From assembly GCF_016862095.1 (NCBI RefSeq), contig NZ_BOMH01000066.1, positions 1 to 64,000 on the forward strand: a stretch of 64,000 nt of DNA, in the 5' to 3' direction. Below are positions 15,777-24,373 of this stretch, in pieces. Every line of letters starts with the position of its first letter. The stretch's first letter is position 1. The DNA is from Actinoplanes cyaneus. Lineage in GTDB: Bacteria > Actinomycetota > Actinomycetes > Mycobacteriales > Micromonosporaceae. The notes under the pieces were generated by a model that ran no database searches, was not told the origin of the DNA, and saw nothing but the letters and a program-made list of their open reading frames with translations. Made by a program: the position numbers and the translations under genes.

Positions 15777-16778
15777 TCACGGCACGAGGATCAACCGGAT
15801 CGGATTACCCTCCTTCTCGTCGAGCTGCCGGACCGCTTCGGCTGCCTGGGCGAGCGGCAGGATCCCGCTCACCGACCGGGAGAACTCCAGGCGGTTCAGC
15901 GCGACCAGCGACAACAGCTCGAGGACGCTCTCCGGGCCGGAGCCGTAGTGGCCGCGGACCTGCTGCTCCAGGTAGCTGAAACGGGTGCCGTCCGGAATGG
16001 TCAGCGGCTGGTTCGTGAGCCCGACCAGGATCAGCTTGCCCCAGCGGGCGAGGCTGCGGGCCGCCTGCACGCGCACCGGGGCGACACCGGCGAAGTCGAA
16101 CGCGTAGGCCAGCCCGGTCCCGCCGGTGGCCTCGCCGACCAGGCTCGCGAACTCGCCGTCGGCCGGGTCGAGCGCCAGGTCGGCGCCGAACTGCAGGGCG
16201 CGCTCACGGGCGCCGGGCAGCGGGTCGACCGCGATGATCGGGGCGGCGCCGATCATTCGGAGCAGCTGGACGGCGTGCGCCCCGAGGCCGCCGACGCCCC
16301 ACACGCCGACCGCGCGGGCGGCCTGCACGCCGGCGGTCGCGGTGATCGCGGCCCACGGGGTGGAGACCGCGTCCGGGATGAAGCAGGCCTGCTCGAACGA
16401 GAGCGTGTCCGGGATCGGGACGACCGTGGCAGCGCTGGAGACCGCGTACTGCGCCCAGCCGCCGTCGTAGTCGACGCCCCTGGTCAGCACGGCTCCGCCG
16501 GTGATCTCCCCGGCCTGCAGCAGCACCCGCTCGCCGACGGTCAGCCCGGTCACCCCCTCGCCGACCTCGTCGATCACGCCGGCCGTCTCGTGCCCGAGGG
16601 TGACACTGTCCCCTTTCAGGTAGAGCGGCTTGAGCATGCCCTGGATCAGGTGCACGTCGGAGAGGCACACCCCGGCGGCGCGCACCGCGATCCGGACCTG
16701 GCCGGGACCGGCGTGCGGCTCGTCCACCTCCTCGACGGCGAACTTCCCGGTGGAAACGTTCAGACGGCCAGCCAGCAT
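15777..16778 (-). CDS. zinc-dependent alcohol dehydrogenase (MDR family)
   Basis: The 333-residue medium-chain dehydrogenase has the catalytic-zinc residues in GVCLSDVH and GHETAG and the Rossmann motif GVWGVGGLGAHAVQLL. The four-cysteine structural-zinc lobe of classical alcohol dehydrogenases is absent, as in several bacterial subfamilies. It should oxidise an alcohol or reduce an aldehyde with NAD(P). The ATG has a strong GGAGGAA site. It is divergent from an alpha/beta hydrolase gene 114 bases away and leads a two-gene unit. The substrate is unknown. Confidence 0.9.
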   Translation of the reverse strand: MLAGRLNVSTGKFAVEEVDEPHAGPGQVRIAVRAAGVCLSDVHLIQGMLKPLYLKGDSVTLGHETAGVIDEVGEGVTGLTVGERVLLQAGEITGGAVLTRGVDYDGGWAQYAVSSAATVVPIPDTLSFEQACFIPDAVSTPWAAITATAGVQAARAVGVWGVGGLGAHAVQLLRMIGAAPIIAVDPLPGARERALQFGADLALDPADGEFASLVGEATGGTGLAYAFDFAGVAPVRVQAARSLARWGKLILVGLTNQPLTIPDGTRFSYLEQQVRGHYGSGPESVLELLSLVALNRLEFSRSVSGILPLAQAAEAVRQLDEKEGNPIRLILVP

Positions 16779-16892
16779 TTCCCGATTCCTCCGACTTTCG
16801 ACATCCTTTGATCAAATGCGTACCACGAATCCGGTCGGCCCGTGCCAGGGACCTGCCAGCCGGATACCAGCCGGGTCGGCCACGCTGCGCCC

Positions 16893-17723
16893 ATGGAGAC
16901 GATGAGCGGCACGGTGACCTCGGACGACGGAACGACCATCACCTTCCTGGAGTACGGCACGGGCCCCGGACTGGTGATCGTCCCCGGCAACAATCGACGG
17001 GCCCACCACTACGCCACGCTCGCCGGTCTGCTCGCCGGCAGCTACCGGGTGACCGTCATCGACCGGCGCGGGCGCGGGCGGAGCGGGCCGCAGGGGGCTG
17101 ACTACAGCGTCGACCGGGAGGCCGAGGACGTGCAGGCGGTGCTGGCGGCCCGTGGGGCGACCTTCCTGTTCGGGCACAGCTACGGCGGGCTGATCGCCCT
17201 GCACGCGGCGCTGCTGAAGCCGCCGGCCGCGCTCGCCGTCTTCGACCCGGGCGTCAGCATCGACGGGTCGTTCCCGTCCGGCTGGCTGCCCCGCTTCACC
17301 GCACTGCTCGATCGGGGACGGCACCACGCCGCGATGGCCCTGTTCCTGCGGGAGAGTCGCCTGTCGCCGCTCGGCGACGCGCCCCGGCCGGTGTTCTGGG
17401 CGCTGGCGTTCCTGCTGTTGCACGGCTCCGACGGGCCGGACACCAAGGCGATGATGGCCACCACGCCCCGCGAGGTCGGTGAGGTGGTGCGGCTCGACTC
17501 GGACGGGTCCCGGTACGCCGCGGTCACGTGCCCGGCGCTGCTGCTGGGCGGGGGCCGGACGCCGTCGTACCTCCGCGACGTCCTTCCGAGGCTCGCACAG
17601 CTCATGCCCGGCTCGTGGTGCGAGATCATCGACGGTCTCGACCACAACGCGCCCGACCTGAACGCGCCGGAGGAGATCGCGGGGCGGCTCGCGGCGCTCA
17701 TGAGGCGCACGTCATCGGTCTGA
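16893..17723 (+). CDS. alpha/beta-fold hydrolase
   Basis: The 276-residue hydrolase has a nucleophile elbow GHSYGG, an oxyanion region LVIVPGNN and the RGRGRSG signature of haloperoxidase/esterase-like members. The C-terminal GLDHNAPD supplies the catalytic His. No signal peptide is seen, so it acts in the cytoplasm. I preferred the ATG at 16893 over an upstream ATG at 16842, because homology starts after it and the extra residues are low-complexity. The neighbouring dehydrogenase is divergent. The substrate is unknown. Confidence 0.85.
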   Translation: METMSGTVTSDDGTTITFLEYGTGPGLVIVPGNNRRAHHYATLAGLLAGSYRVTVIDRRGRGRSGPQGADYSVDREAEDVQAVLAARGATFLFGHSYGGLIALHAALLKPPAALAVFDPGVSIDGSFPSGWLPRFTALLDRGRHHAAMALFLRESRLSPLGDAPRPVFWALAFLLLHGSDGPDTKAMMATTPREVGEVVRLDSDGSRYAAVTCPALLLGGGRTPSYLRDVLPRLAQLMPGSWCEIIDGLDHNAPDLNAPEEIAGRLAALMRRTSSV

Positions 17724-17753
17724 ACCGCGGCCGGGACCGTCGATGCACCGGAA

Positions 17754-18134
17754 TCAGCGATCCGCGGAAGGACCCTCCAGCGCGACCCGGGCCGGCCGCG
17801 CATCGTCCAGGGCGGTCTGCTGCTGCTGGAAGAAGCTGGCGAGCGTCTGACCGAAGACCCCCTGCACGATCCCGCAGTCCTGGCACCTGAGGTTGCTGTC
17901 GAGCCGGCCCGTCGCGCAGTGCGCGCAGGCCCCGTTGTCGCGCGGGTCGTGGTAGGTGGCCAGGGCCTCGGCCAGGGCGCGCGCGGCCGGCTGGCTCAAG
18001 GTCAGCCGCTCGGTCTCGCCGCGCCACCCGATCTCCAGGGTGCCCAGTTCGGGGGCGTCGCGGTCGAACTGGTCGATGCGGTGGACGAACTCCCGGATGA
18101 CCTTCAGAACTTCGTCAGAACGCGTACGCGGCAT
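17754..18134 (-). CDS. small zinc-ribbon-like protein, unknown function
   Basis: The protein has about 126 residues. An N-terminal helix-rich part (DEVLKVIREFVHRIDQFDRD) precedes a short beta region and a CAHC...CQDC pair that could hold one zinc. The Gln-rich helix FFQQQQTAL follows. No family is recognised. An upstream ATG at 18263 gives a longer frame, but the extra 43 residues are low-complexity, so I chose the ATG at 18134. Confidence 0.6.
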   Translation of the reverse strand: MPRTRSDEVLKVIREFVHRIDQFDRDAPELGTLEIGWRGETERLTLSQPAARALAEALATYHDPRDNGACAHCATGRLDSNLRCQDCGIVQGVFGQTLASFFQQQQTALDDARPARVALEGPSADR

Positions 18135-18281
18135 GGAGGGAAAGCTATCGGTCACCGCCCCGGACCGATTCGGCAGGGCGGTGGCCCACGTTCCGCCGAC
18201 GGGAGAGCCCGCGGCGCCGGCGAGCGCGCCGCGCGGGCTTGCCAGGAAGTGTGTGTGAAGCATGCGATTCAGGGGTTTCCG

Positions 18282-18314
18282 GAGCCCCGGTGGATCGCCA
18301 TTCCACCGGGGCTC
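18282..18314 (-). terminator. 13-bp hairpin downstream of the VOC gene
   Basis: Arms 18282-18294 (GAGCCCCGGTGGA) and 18302-18314 are perfectly complementary with a 7-base loop. The structure begins ten bases after the VOC gene stop on the minus strand. No U-tract follows, as is common for actinobacterial terminators. Confidence 0.7.
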
Positions 18315-18323
18315 GCCACTGTT

Positions 18324-18680
18324 TCAGAGACCGAACTTGCGTTTCGCTTCCGGCGTGACCGGGGTGAAGAGGTTGACCAGGGTTCCGTCGGGGTCACGGA
18401 CCAGCATCGACCGGTTGCCCCACGGCATCGTCGTCGGCGGCATGACCGGCTCGGCCTCGATCGCGTCGACGTCGTCGACCAGGAATTCGAGGATCTTCTC
18501 GTCCGGGCGGACGAAGCCGGGGACCGTTGACGCGCCGGCGATGGCCAGCGTCGCCTTCCCGGTGGTGATCTCGGCGAACTCGGGCGTGAAGCTCTGCGCC
18601 GGGATGCCGGTGATCTGCTCGTAGAACGCGATGAGGCGGGCGACGTCGCCGGTGACGACTCGGGTGGAGACGAAGTTCAT
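18324..18680 (-). CDS. VOC-family (glyoxalase/bleomycin-resistance-like) protein
   Basis: The 118-residue protein has the single beta-alpha-beta-beta-beta module of the vicinal-oxygen-chelate superfamily: RVVTGDVARLIAFYEQITG at the start and MLVRDPDGTLVNLFTP at the end. Members bind metal or hydrophobic ligands and work in detoxification or resistance. TAGCGT lies eight bases before the ATG, suggesting a leaderless transcript. It is divergent from a WYL regulator 54 bases away, its likely controller. Confidence 0.9.
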   Translation of the reverse strand: MNFVSTRVVTGDVARLIAFYEQITGIPAQSFTPEFAEITTGKATLAIAGASTVPGFVRPDEKILEFLVDDVDAIEAEPVMPPTTMPWGNRSMLVRDPDGTLVNLFTPVTPEAKRKFGL

Positions 18681-18734
18681 GCCGGCGACGCTAGCCACGA
18701 TACTGGACAGAATCCGCCCACTATTGTGGCGGAC

Positions 18735-19646
18735 GTGACCCGGCCCACCGCTCGCGTGCTGACCCTGCTGGAGCTGCTGCAGTCCGGCGGGGTGCGCACG
18801 CTCGCCGACCTCGCCGAGCGGCTGGGCGTCGACGCCCGGACGGTCCGCCGTTACGTCCAGCACCTCGTCGACCTGGACATTCCCGTCGAGTCGGTGCGGG
18901 GGCGCTACGGCGGGTACCGGCTGGCGCGCGGTCACCGGCTGCCGCCGCTGATGTTCGGCGACGACGAGGCCGTGGCCGTTCTGCTCGGGCTGACCGGCCG
19001 GTCGGGCACTGCCGCCCAGACCGCGGCGGCCAAGCTGCGCCGCGTCCTGCCCGCCCGGCTCGACGCCCTCCACGACACCCTCGAATCCACCTCGCCGAGC
19101 ACCGAGGCGCCCGACGGCGCGATCCTTCTGCCGCTGGCGGCCGCGGTCCGCGATCATCAACCGGTCCGCCTCGACGAGAGGACCTTCTTCCCGTACGGCG
19201 TCGTCGTGCACCGCGGCCGGTGGTACGTGACCGGTTTCGATCCTGCCGCCGGCGAGCGACGATCGTTCCGGCTGGACCGCATCACCGGAGTCCGTGCGCT
19301 GCCCGGCTCGTTCGACCCACCGCCGGCCGGCTACGACGCCGCGGAGAGCCTGCTCATCGGTTTCGCCACGGCCGGCTACCGGCACGAGGTCCGGCTGCGC
19401 GTCCGGGCCACCCCGGCCCAGCTCCGCACGCGTCTGCCGGCCAGCCTCGCGGTGATCCGCTCGACGGACGGCCCCTGGCTCCACATCGACATGCGGGTGG
19501 AGAGCCTGGACTGGGTGCCGGCGGTGCTCGCCTCCCTGGACCGCCCGTTCGTCATCGAGCACCCGCCCGAGCTGCGCACCCTGGTCGCCGGACTCGCCAC
19601 GAGACTCGCCGGGTACGCCGCGGGCGACGACAGCGCCGCCGGTTGA
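18735..19646 (+). CDS. WYL-domain (YafY-type) transcriptional regulator
   Basis: In the 303-residue protein, an N-terminal HTH (LADLAERLGVDARTVRRYVQHL) is followed by RGGYGG-type spacing (RGRYGGYRLARG) and a WYL domain in which WYVTGFDP and RSFRLDRI are visible. WYL domains sense ligands, in some cases nucleic acids or nucleotides. I chose the GTG at 18735 because TATTGT ends seven bases before it, giving a leaderless start; a GTG at 18726 overlaps that element. It is paired with the divergent VOC gene. Confidence 0.9.
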   Translation: MTRPTARVLTLLELLQSGGVRTLADLAERLGVDARTVRRYVQHLVDLDIPVESVRGRYGGYRLARGHRLPPLMFGDDEAVAVLLGLTGRSGTAAQTAAAKLRRVLPARLDALHDTLESTSPSTEAPDGAILLPLAAAVRDHQPVRLDERTFFPYGVVVHRGRWYVTGFDPAAGERRSFRLDRITGVRALPGSFDPPPAGYDAAESLLIGFATAGYRHEVRLRVRATPAQLRTRLPASLAVIRSTDGPWLHIDMRVESLDWVPAVLASLDRPFVIEHPPELRTLVAGLATRLAGYAAGDDSAAG

Positions 19647-19776
19647 CCGGGCAGCAAAGCTCGGCTCGGGACGGCAACGGCCGTACCCGATGATCGGGGG
19701 TATGGGCACCGGACTGCGGGCGGGAGTCGGCGGGCGTGCGAGCATCGTTGTCTGACCTGCGGTGACGGGAGGGTAC

Positions 19777-20652
19777 ATGCGGACGGTGACTCGGCGGATC
19801 ACGCTGCGGCGGGCCGAGCTCGAAGGATCGGTGTGCGCCGTTCCGGAGGAGCTCGCCGAGGCGCTCGGCGGGCAGGGGCCGGTGATGGTCGTGCTGGAGC
19901 ACCGGATCAAGGGGGTCACCCCGATGCGGGAGGTCTTCGAGGCCACGCTGGAGCAGGACGTCGAGTGGCAGCTGACCGGGATCGCCTGGCCGACCGGCAT
20001 TCAGAGCGGCATGTTCGTGACGATCTCGTGGCAGCAGGGCCGGGACGCGGTGGTGATGCGCACCAAGGTGCTGGAGGATCCGCTGCGCATCGACGGGGTC
20101 AACTACTACCACGAGTACGATCCGAAGGCCGTGACCAGGGATTTCGACCCGCGTCCGTCGAATCGCGGGCAGGTGCTGAAGGCGATCCGCAAGCTCGGCC
20201 GGGTGTTCGACGACGGCAGCGCGGTGTTCCCCGAGGAGTTCCTCGCCAAGCGGGCCGGGCTGGGCCGCGGGCAGAAGGGCGCGTTCCTGTTGAAGAACGC
20301 CGTCGACCAGCTGATCCGCGAGGGCTACATCACGCGGGTGGCCGGCAGCGTCGACGCCGCGGGGCATCCGTCATACCCCCTGGTCGACGGGGAGGAGCCG
20401 GTCGACCTGCTGTTCTACGCTCCGCTGGTGGACCCGGCGCCGCATCCGAGCGAGCCCGACGACGAGGACGGCGAGCACGCGGACCGGCGCGAGCACTGGG
20501 TGAAGGGGTTCGTCCGGAAACTGCCGCCCGGCGCCCAGCCGTCGGAGAAGCAGATGGCCGCCTACCTGCGCGCGGTGGAGAACGATCAGATCGACGAGGA
20601 CGCGCTGGCGCCCGGCTACACGTTCGTCAAGAAGCACCACCGCCACGGCTGA
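19777..20652 (+). CDS. hypothetical protein, 291 residues
   Basis: I do not recognise this soluble protein. The N-terminal half is beta-rich (RRITLRRAELEGSVCAVPEEL, MFVTISWQQGRDAVVMRTKVL). Around residues 125-200 a helical part resembles a winged helix (FLLKNAVDQLIREGYITRVAG). An acidic stretch (PDDEDGEHADRRE) precedes a basic C-terminus ending KKHHRHG. The ATG has a GGGAGGG site. Its end overlaps the convergent LysR gene by 26 bases. Confidence 0.7.
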   Translation: MRTVTRRITLRRAELEGSVCAVPEELAEALGGQGPVMVVLEHRIKGVTPMREVFEATLEQDVEWQLTGIAWPTGIQSGMFVTISWQQGRDAVVMRTKVLEDPLRIDGVNYYHEYDPKAVTRDFDPRPSNRGQVLKAIRKLGRVFDDGSAVFPEEFLAKRAGLGRGQKGAFLLKNAVDQLIREGYITRVAGSVDAAGHPSYPLVDGEEPVDLLFYAPLVDPAPHPSEPDDEDGEHADRREHWVKGFVRKLPPGAQPSEKQMAAYLRAVENDQIDEDALAPGYTFVKKHHRHG

Positions 20653-21514
20653 TCTCCCGCAGTGCGTCGAGGACGGCCCGGACGGCGGCCCGGTGCAGTG
20701 TCTCGGGGCGGGTGAGCACGTCGACGAAGCGGCCGGCGGGCAGACCGTCGATCGGCCGCAGGACCAGGCGCGGGTCCGGCACGCTGGTGTGGCCGGGCAG
20801 CAGCGCCAGCCCCGCGCCGGCCGCGACCATCGACGCGACGACGGTGAACTCGTTGATCCGGTGCACGATGTCGAGCGGACGCCCCGCGGCGGCCGCGATC
20901 GCGGTCATCGCCCCGCCGACCGGGAAGCCCTCGTGGGTGCTGATCCACGGCTGCCCGGCCACCTCCGCGGGGGTGAGCCGGGCCTGTGCGGCCAGGGGCG
21001 AGTCCGCGGCCATCGCCACGTAGATCGGCTCGTGGATCAACGGCACCACCGTCACCCGGTCGGCGGGCCACGGCGGGTGCTGGGCGAGCCGGTGCGCGAC
21101 GACCAGGTCGTAGTCCCCGACCAGGCTCGGGAAGTCGGTCTGCGCGACGTCCTCGTCCGAGCACCGCACATTCGCCGCCCGCCGCACCAGCCGCGGGAAC
21201 CAGGTGAGGGCGGCGCTGTGGAAGGCACAGACGGTGACCGGCGCCGACGGGTCGTCGAGGTAGGCGCCGACGGCCCGGTCCGCCCGGTCGAGAGCGGTCA
21301 TCACCTCGACCGCGGCGGCCGCCAGGGCGCGACCGGCGGCGGTCAGCACGAGGCGGCGGCCGCTGCGCTCGGTCAGTGGCACCCGCGCCGAGCGCTGCAG
21401 CGTGTTCAACTGCTGGGACACCGCTGACGGCGTGATGTGCAGCGCGCGGGCGACGGCGGCCACGCTCCCCCGGTCCCCCAGCTCGCGTAACAGGCGCAGG
21501 TGGTGCGGATCCAT
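20627..21514 (-). CDS. LysR-family transcriptional regulator
   Basis: The 295-residue protein has an N-terminal HTH (VAAVARALHITPSAVSQQLNTLQ) and a periplasmic-binding-fold effector domain (about 90-290). It is divergent from an EamA exporter gene 72 bases away and probably controls it. Its 3' end overlaps the preceding hypothetical gene. The effector is unknown. Confidence 0.92.
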   Translation of the reverse strand: MDPHHLRLLRELGDRGSVAAVARALHITPSAVSQQLNTLQRSARVPLTERSGRRLVLTAAGRALAAAAVEVMTALDRADRAVGAYLDDPSAPVTVCAFHSAALTWFPRLVRRAANVRCSDEDVAQTDFPSLVGDYDLVVAHRLAQHPPWPADRVTVVPLIHEPIYVAMAADSPLAAQARLTPAEVAGQPWISTHEGFPVGGAMTAIAAAAGRPLDIVHRINEFTVVASMVAAGAGLALLPGHTSVPDPRLVLRPIDGLPAGRFVDVLTRPETLHRAAVRAVLDALREISRGGGAS

Positions 21515-21586
21515 CAGGCCTCACTACATCGTCGATTCAGCGGCTGGCCTCTTGTCTACCGGATCGGTGTCCCCGACGCTCGGCCT

Positions 21587-22501
21587 GTGTCGACAACCCG
21601 TATCGGTGACCTGCTCCTGCTGGCCGTCGCCATCGTCTGGGGCAGCAGCTACCTGACCGCGAAGACCCTCACGGTCGCCGGCGGCGTGCTCGTCCTGCTC
21701 GCCCTCCGGTACCTGATCTCGGCGATCGCGATGCTGCCGCTTCTCGCCCTGCGGCGGCCCACCCGGCCCGAGCTGGGCACCGGCGTGCTGCTGGGCGTCA
21801 CCCAGGCGTCGGTCCTGCTGATGGAGACGTACGGCGTCGCGCACACCAGCGCCACGAACGCCGGCGTGCTGATCAGCCTGACGATCCTGCTCACGCCGAT
21901 TCTGGAGGGTCTCGTCTCGCGACGCTGGCTGCCCCGCTCGTTCTTCCTGGCGGCGGCCACGGCGACGCTGGGCGTGATCCTGCTGGTGGCCGGGCCGGGC
22001 CTGCGGGCGCCGTCGATCGGGGACGCGTTGATGCTCGGTGCCGCCGTGATCCGGGCGATCCACGTGACGCTGTCGGCGCACCTGACGCGCGACCGCCCGT
22101 ACAACTCGGGGATCCTGACCGCTCTGCAGACCCTGACCGGGGCGGTGCTGTTCGCGCCGGCGCTGATCGCCGTCCCGTTGTCCTACGGGCCGGGCCAGTG
22201 GGCTGCCGTCGCCTACCTGGCGCTGGGCTGCAGCGTCTTCGCGTTCGTGGTGCAACTGTGGGCGATCCGCCGCACGTCGGCCTCCCGCGCGAGCCTGCTG
22301 CTCGGCACCGAGCCGGTCTGGGCGGTGCTGTTCGGGGTGCTGCTGGCCGGCGACCACCTGACGCCGGTCGCGGTGGCCGGCATCGCGCTGGTGCTGGCCG
22401 GGACGTTCTACGGCCAGCACGTGGAGACCCGGACCCGGTCGTCGGGTTCGGCGGCCGGATCGCCACCGATTGTGGGTGGCGCGCAAGTGAGCCCGGGCTG
22501 A
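21587..22501 (+). CDS. EamA-family (DMT) transporter
   Basis: The 304-residue membrane protein has about ten predicted helices in two EamA repeats. The first repeat opens with DLLLLAVAIVWGSSYLTAKT; the second ends in TPVAVAGIALVLAGTFYGQH. DMT transporters usually export amino acids, metabolites or drugs by proton exchange. The GTG at 21587 places the first helix correctly, whereas the longer upstream frame adds a non-helical extension. The divergent LysR gene is the likely regulator. Confidence 0.88.
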   Translation: MSTTRIGDLLLLAVAIVWGSSYLTAKTLTVAGGVLVLLALRYLISAIAMLPLLALRRPTRPELGTGVLLGVTQASVLLMETYGVAHTSATNAGVLISLTILLTPILEGLVSRRWLPRSFFLAAATATLGVILLVAGPGLRAPSIGDALMLGAAVIRAIHVTLSAHLTRDRPYNSGILTALQTLTGAVLFAPALIAVPLSYGPGQWAAVAYLALGCSVFAFVVQLWAIRRTSASRASLLLGTEPVWAVLFGVLLAGDHLTPVAVAGIALVLAGTFYGQHVETRTRSSGSAAGSPPIVGGAQVSPG

Positions 22502-22570
22502 CCCGGGAGCCGGCCAGGCAGGACGCGCGAGGACCAGCCGGGCCCGGGGTCAGGGCCAGCGGGCTCGTGG

Positions 22571-23375
22571 TCAGCCGGCGAGGGCCGCCCGGGTCGCGGT
22601 GACGAAGTCCGTGAAGGGCTGCAGGACGGTCGATCCGCGGTCCTTGCGGGTGTTGGTGAGGAACATCCGGTCGCGCAGCGGCGTGGTCAGCTCCAGTTGC
22701 AGCCCGGCCCCGCGCAGGTTGCGGTTGACGATGTTGCCGGGCTCGTCGCCGTTGAGGTCCGGCGTTCCGGCCGCGTCGCGCACCTGGACGTCGGTGTTCG
22801 CGAAAGCCACCCGGAGCGCCGCCACCGCCTTGGCCCTGAGCCCGCTGTCGAGGCCGCCGACCAGCACAGCCGCGGTGGTGGACGGCAGACCCGCCTCGGT
22901 GGGTGAGCAACCGTGCAGCGACACCGTCCGGCGGGCTGCCGGCGACCAGCGCCACCGCGACCGGGTCGTCGCAGTGCACCGACGTGACGTGCAACTTGGA
23001 GTTTCCGGACGCCTTGATGCCCTCGAACATCCAGTAGTCGTAGACCGGCGCACCGGTCACCGCCCGGCTCGCCGGGTGGTAACCCGCGATCGCGAGGCAC
23101 AGCTCGGAGGTGCCGGGTTCGATGCCGCCGCCGTGCAGCGCGATGATCGCCGTGTCGGGGAACGCCCCGCTGTCCTCCGCGGCGGCCAGGCGCTGGAACC
23201 GGCGGGCGTAGTCCACGCCTTCGCTGAGGGCGGGATCCGCGTACAGCGCGGTGTTCGACGGGTAGACGTCCCCGGCCGCGAGGGCCGGCCGGGCGCCCGC
23301 GGTGACCACCGAGGGGATCGCGACCGCCCCGATCGCGGCGAGCACACTACGGCGGTTGAGCGAAGGCATCGACAT
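22571..23375 (-). pseudogene. poly-gamma-glutamate hydrolase-family gene, frameshifted
   Basis: The 5' frame (23375 to about 22925) encodes a signal peptide (NRRSVLAAIGAVAIPSVV) and the family's N-terminal half, including IIALHGGGIEPGTSEL and YDYWMFEG. The 3' half continues in another frame with VSLHGCSP, AVLVGGLD and FVTATRAALAG. The two halves join near 22922-22928, where one extra base or two missing bases separate them. Together they make one complete PF05908-type zinc hydrolase, normally acting on poly-gamma-glutamate outside the cell. The rest of the sequence shows no decay, so the break is recent or a sequencing error. Confidence 0.82.
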
Positions 23376-23441
23376 GATCGAATGATGTCACAGCCGTGAG
23401 CGGCCGGGGGCCCACCGGGCCGTGGAGCGCCCGTCCGGGTC

Positions 23442-23900
23442 TCAGCTCGGCGGCTCGGCCCGGCCGATCCGGTCGGTGACCGAGGTCAGCACGCGCACCA
23501 GGGTAGCCAGATCAGCCGGCGGGAGGTCGCCGAAGAGGTCCCGGGCGAAGGCGTCCGCCTCGGTGTCCATCAGTTCCGCGGCGGCCTTGCCCTTGGCGGT
23601 CAGCAGCACCAGCACCGCGCGACGGTCGCCGGCGTGCGCGGTGCGGGTGACGAAGCCGTCCCGCTCGAGCGCGTCGACCAGCTTGGTGACGTTGCGCGGG
23701 GTGACACCCAGCAGGTCGGCCACCTCCCGCTGCGTGAGCGGGTCGTGGCGGGCCATCGTCCACAGGGCGGTCGCCCGGGTGCGGGTGAGCCCGCGCGCCT
23801 CGAGCCCGCGCGCCATGTCCTCCCCCACGGCCACCGACGCGGCGAAAAGACTGTTGAGGGCGTCTCGCGGAGATGATGTACCAGGTTCATCATGTACCAT
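23442..23900 (-). CDS. MarR-family transcriptional regulator
   Basis: The 152-residue winged-helix protein includes LTQREVADLLGVTPRNVTKLVDALERDGFV as the DNA-binding element and a wing with AGDRRAVLVLL. It is divergent from a SnoaL-like gene, with 38 bases between starts. No ribosome site precedes its ATG, and an 8-bp direct repeat lies within the first codons, which suggests a leaderless, autoregulated gene. A later start within the first helix cannot be excluded. Confidence 0.9.
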   Translation of the reverse strand: MVHDEPGTSSPRDALNSLFAASVAVGEDMARGLEARGLTRTRATALWTMARHDPLTQREVADLLGVTPRNVTKLVDALERDGFVTRTAHAGDRRAVLVLLTAKGKAAAELMDTEADAFARDLFGDLPPADLATLVRVLTSVTDRIGRAEPPS

Positions 23901-23903
23901 GGT
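23876..23903. promoter_or_regulatory. direct repeat ATGTACCA x2 at the MarR start
   Basis: ATGTACCA occurs at 23876-23883 and 23892-23899, 16 bases apart, so both copies face the same side of the helix at roughly one and a half turns. ACCATGGT (23896-23903) is an overlapping 8-bp palindrome. The element covers the MarR start and lies 36 bases upstream of the divergent SnoaL-like start. It could be the MarR operator. Confidence 0.35.
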
Positions 23904-23938
23904 CTCAGATTAGCCGACCGGAGAGGGGAACACCCGAC

Positions 23939-24349
23939 ATGACCCCCGAGAAGAACGCCGACCTGTTGCGCCGCGGCTTCGAGCTGGTGCAGGCCGGTGA
24001 GCTGGCAGCGAGCGCCGAGCTGCTCACCGAGGATTTCATCGCCAACCTGCCCGGCCTGCCCGAGCCGCTGCACGGCCGGGAGATCTGGACGCTGGGAGTG
24101 CAGGCGATGTGGCAGGGTTTTCCCGACCTGCGCATCGAGATCGCCGACATCTTCGGCGCCGGCGACCGGGTCGCGGTGCGGCTGCGCTTCAGCGGCACCC
24201 ACGACGGCGAGTTCCAGGGCATCCCGGCGACGCACCGGCCGGTCAGCTTCACCAGCGTCGAGATCTACCGCTTCGAGGGCGACCGGATCGCCGAGGAATG
24301 GGTCTCCCCCGACATGCTCGGTCTCATGCAGCAGATCACCGCGGCATAG
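23939..24349 (+). CDS. SnoaL-like ester cyclase/polyketide-cyclase-fold protein
   Basis: The 136-residue alpha+beta barrel protein of the SnoaL-like superfamily is recognised by NADLLRRGFELVQAGELAASAELLTEDF, WTLGVQAMWQGFPDLRIEI, RLRFSGTHDGEFQGIPATHR and VEIYRFEGDRIAEEW. Members include ester cyclases and small-molecule binding proteins, and the exact reaction cannot be read from the sequence. The ATG has a GAGAGGGGAA site. The divergent MarR gene probably controls it. Confidence 0.88.
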   Translation: MTPEKNADLLRRGFELVQAGELAASAELLTEDFIANLPGLPEPLHGREIWTLGVQAMWQGFPDLRIEIADIFGAGDRVAVRLRFSGTHDGEFQGIPATHRPVSFTSVEIYRFEGDRIAEEWVSPDMLGLMQQITAA

Positions 24350-24373
24350 ACCCGCCGAGCAGGGACCGCCGAA

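Noticed and set aside
22571..23375. Programmed frameshifting in the poly-gamma-glutamate hydrolase gene
   Set aside because: No slippery heptamer or downstream structure was seen, and relatives are single-frame genes.
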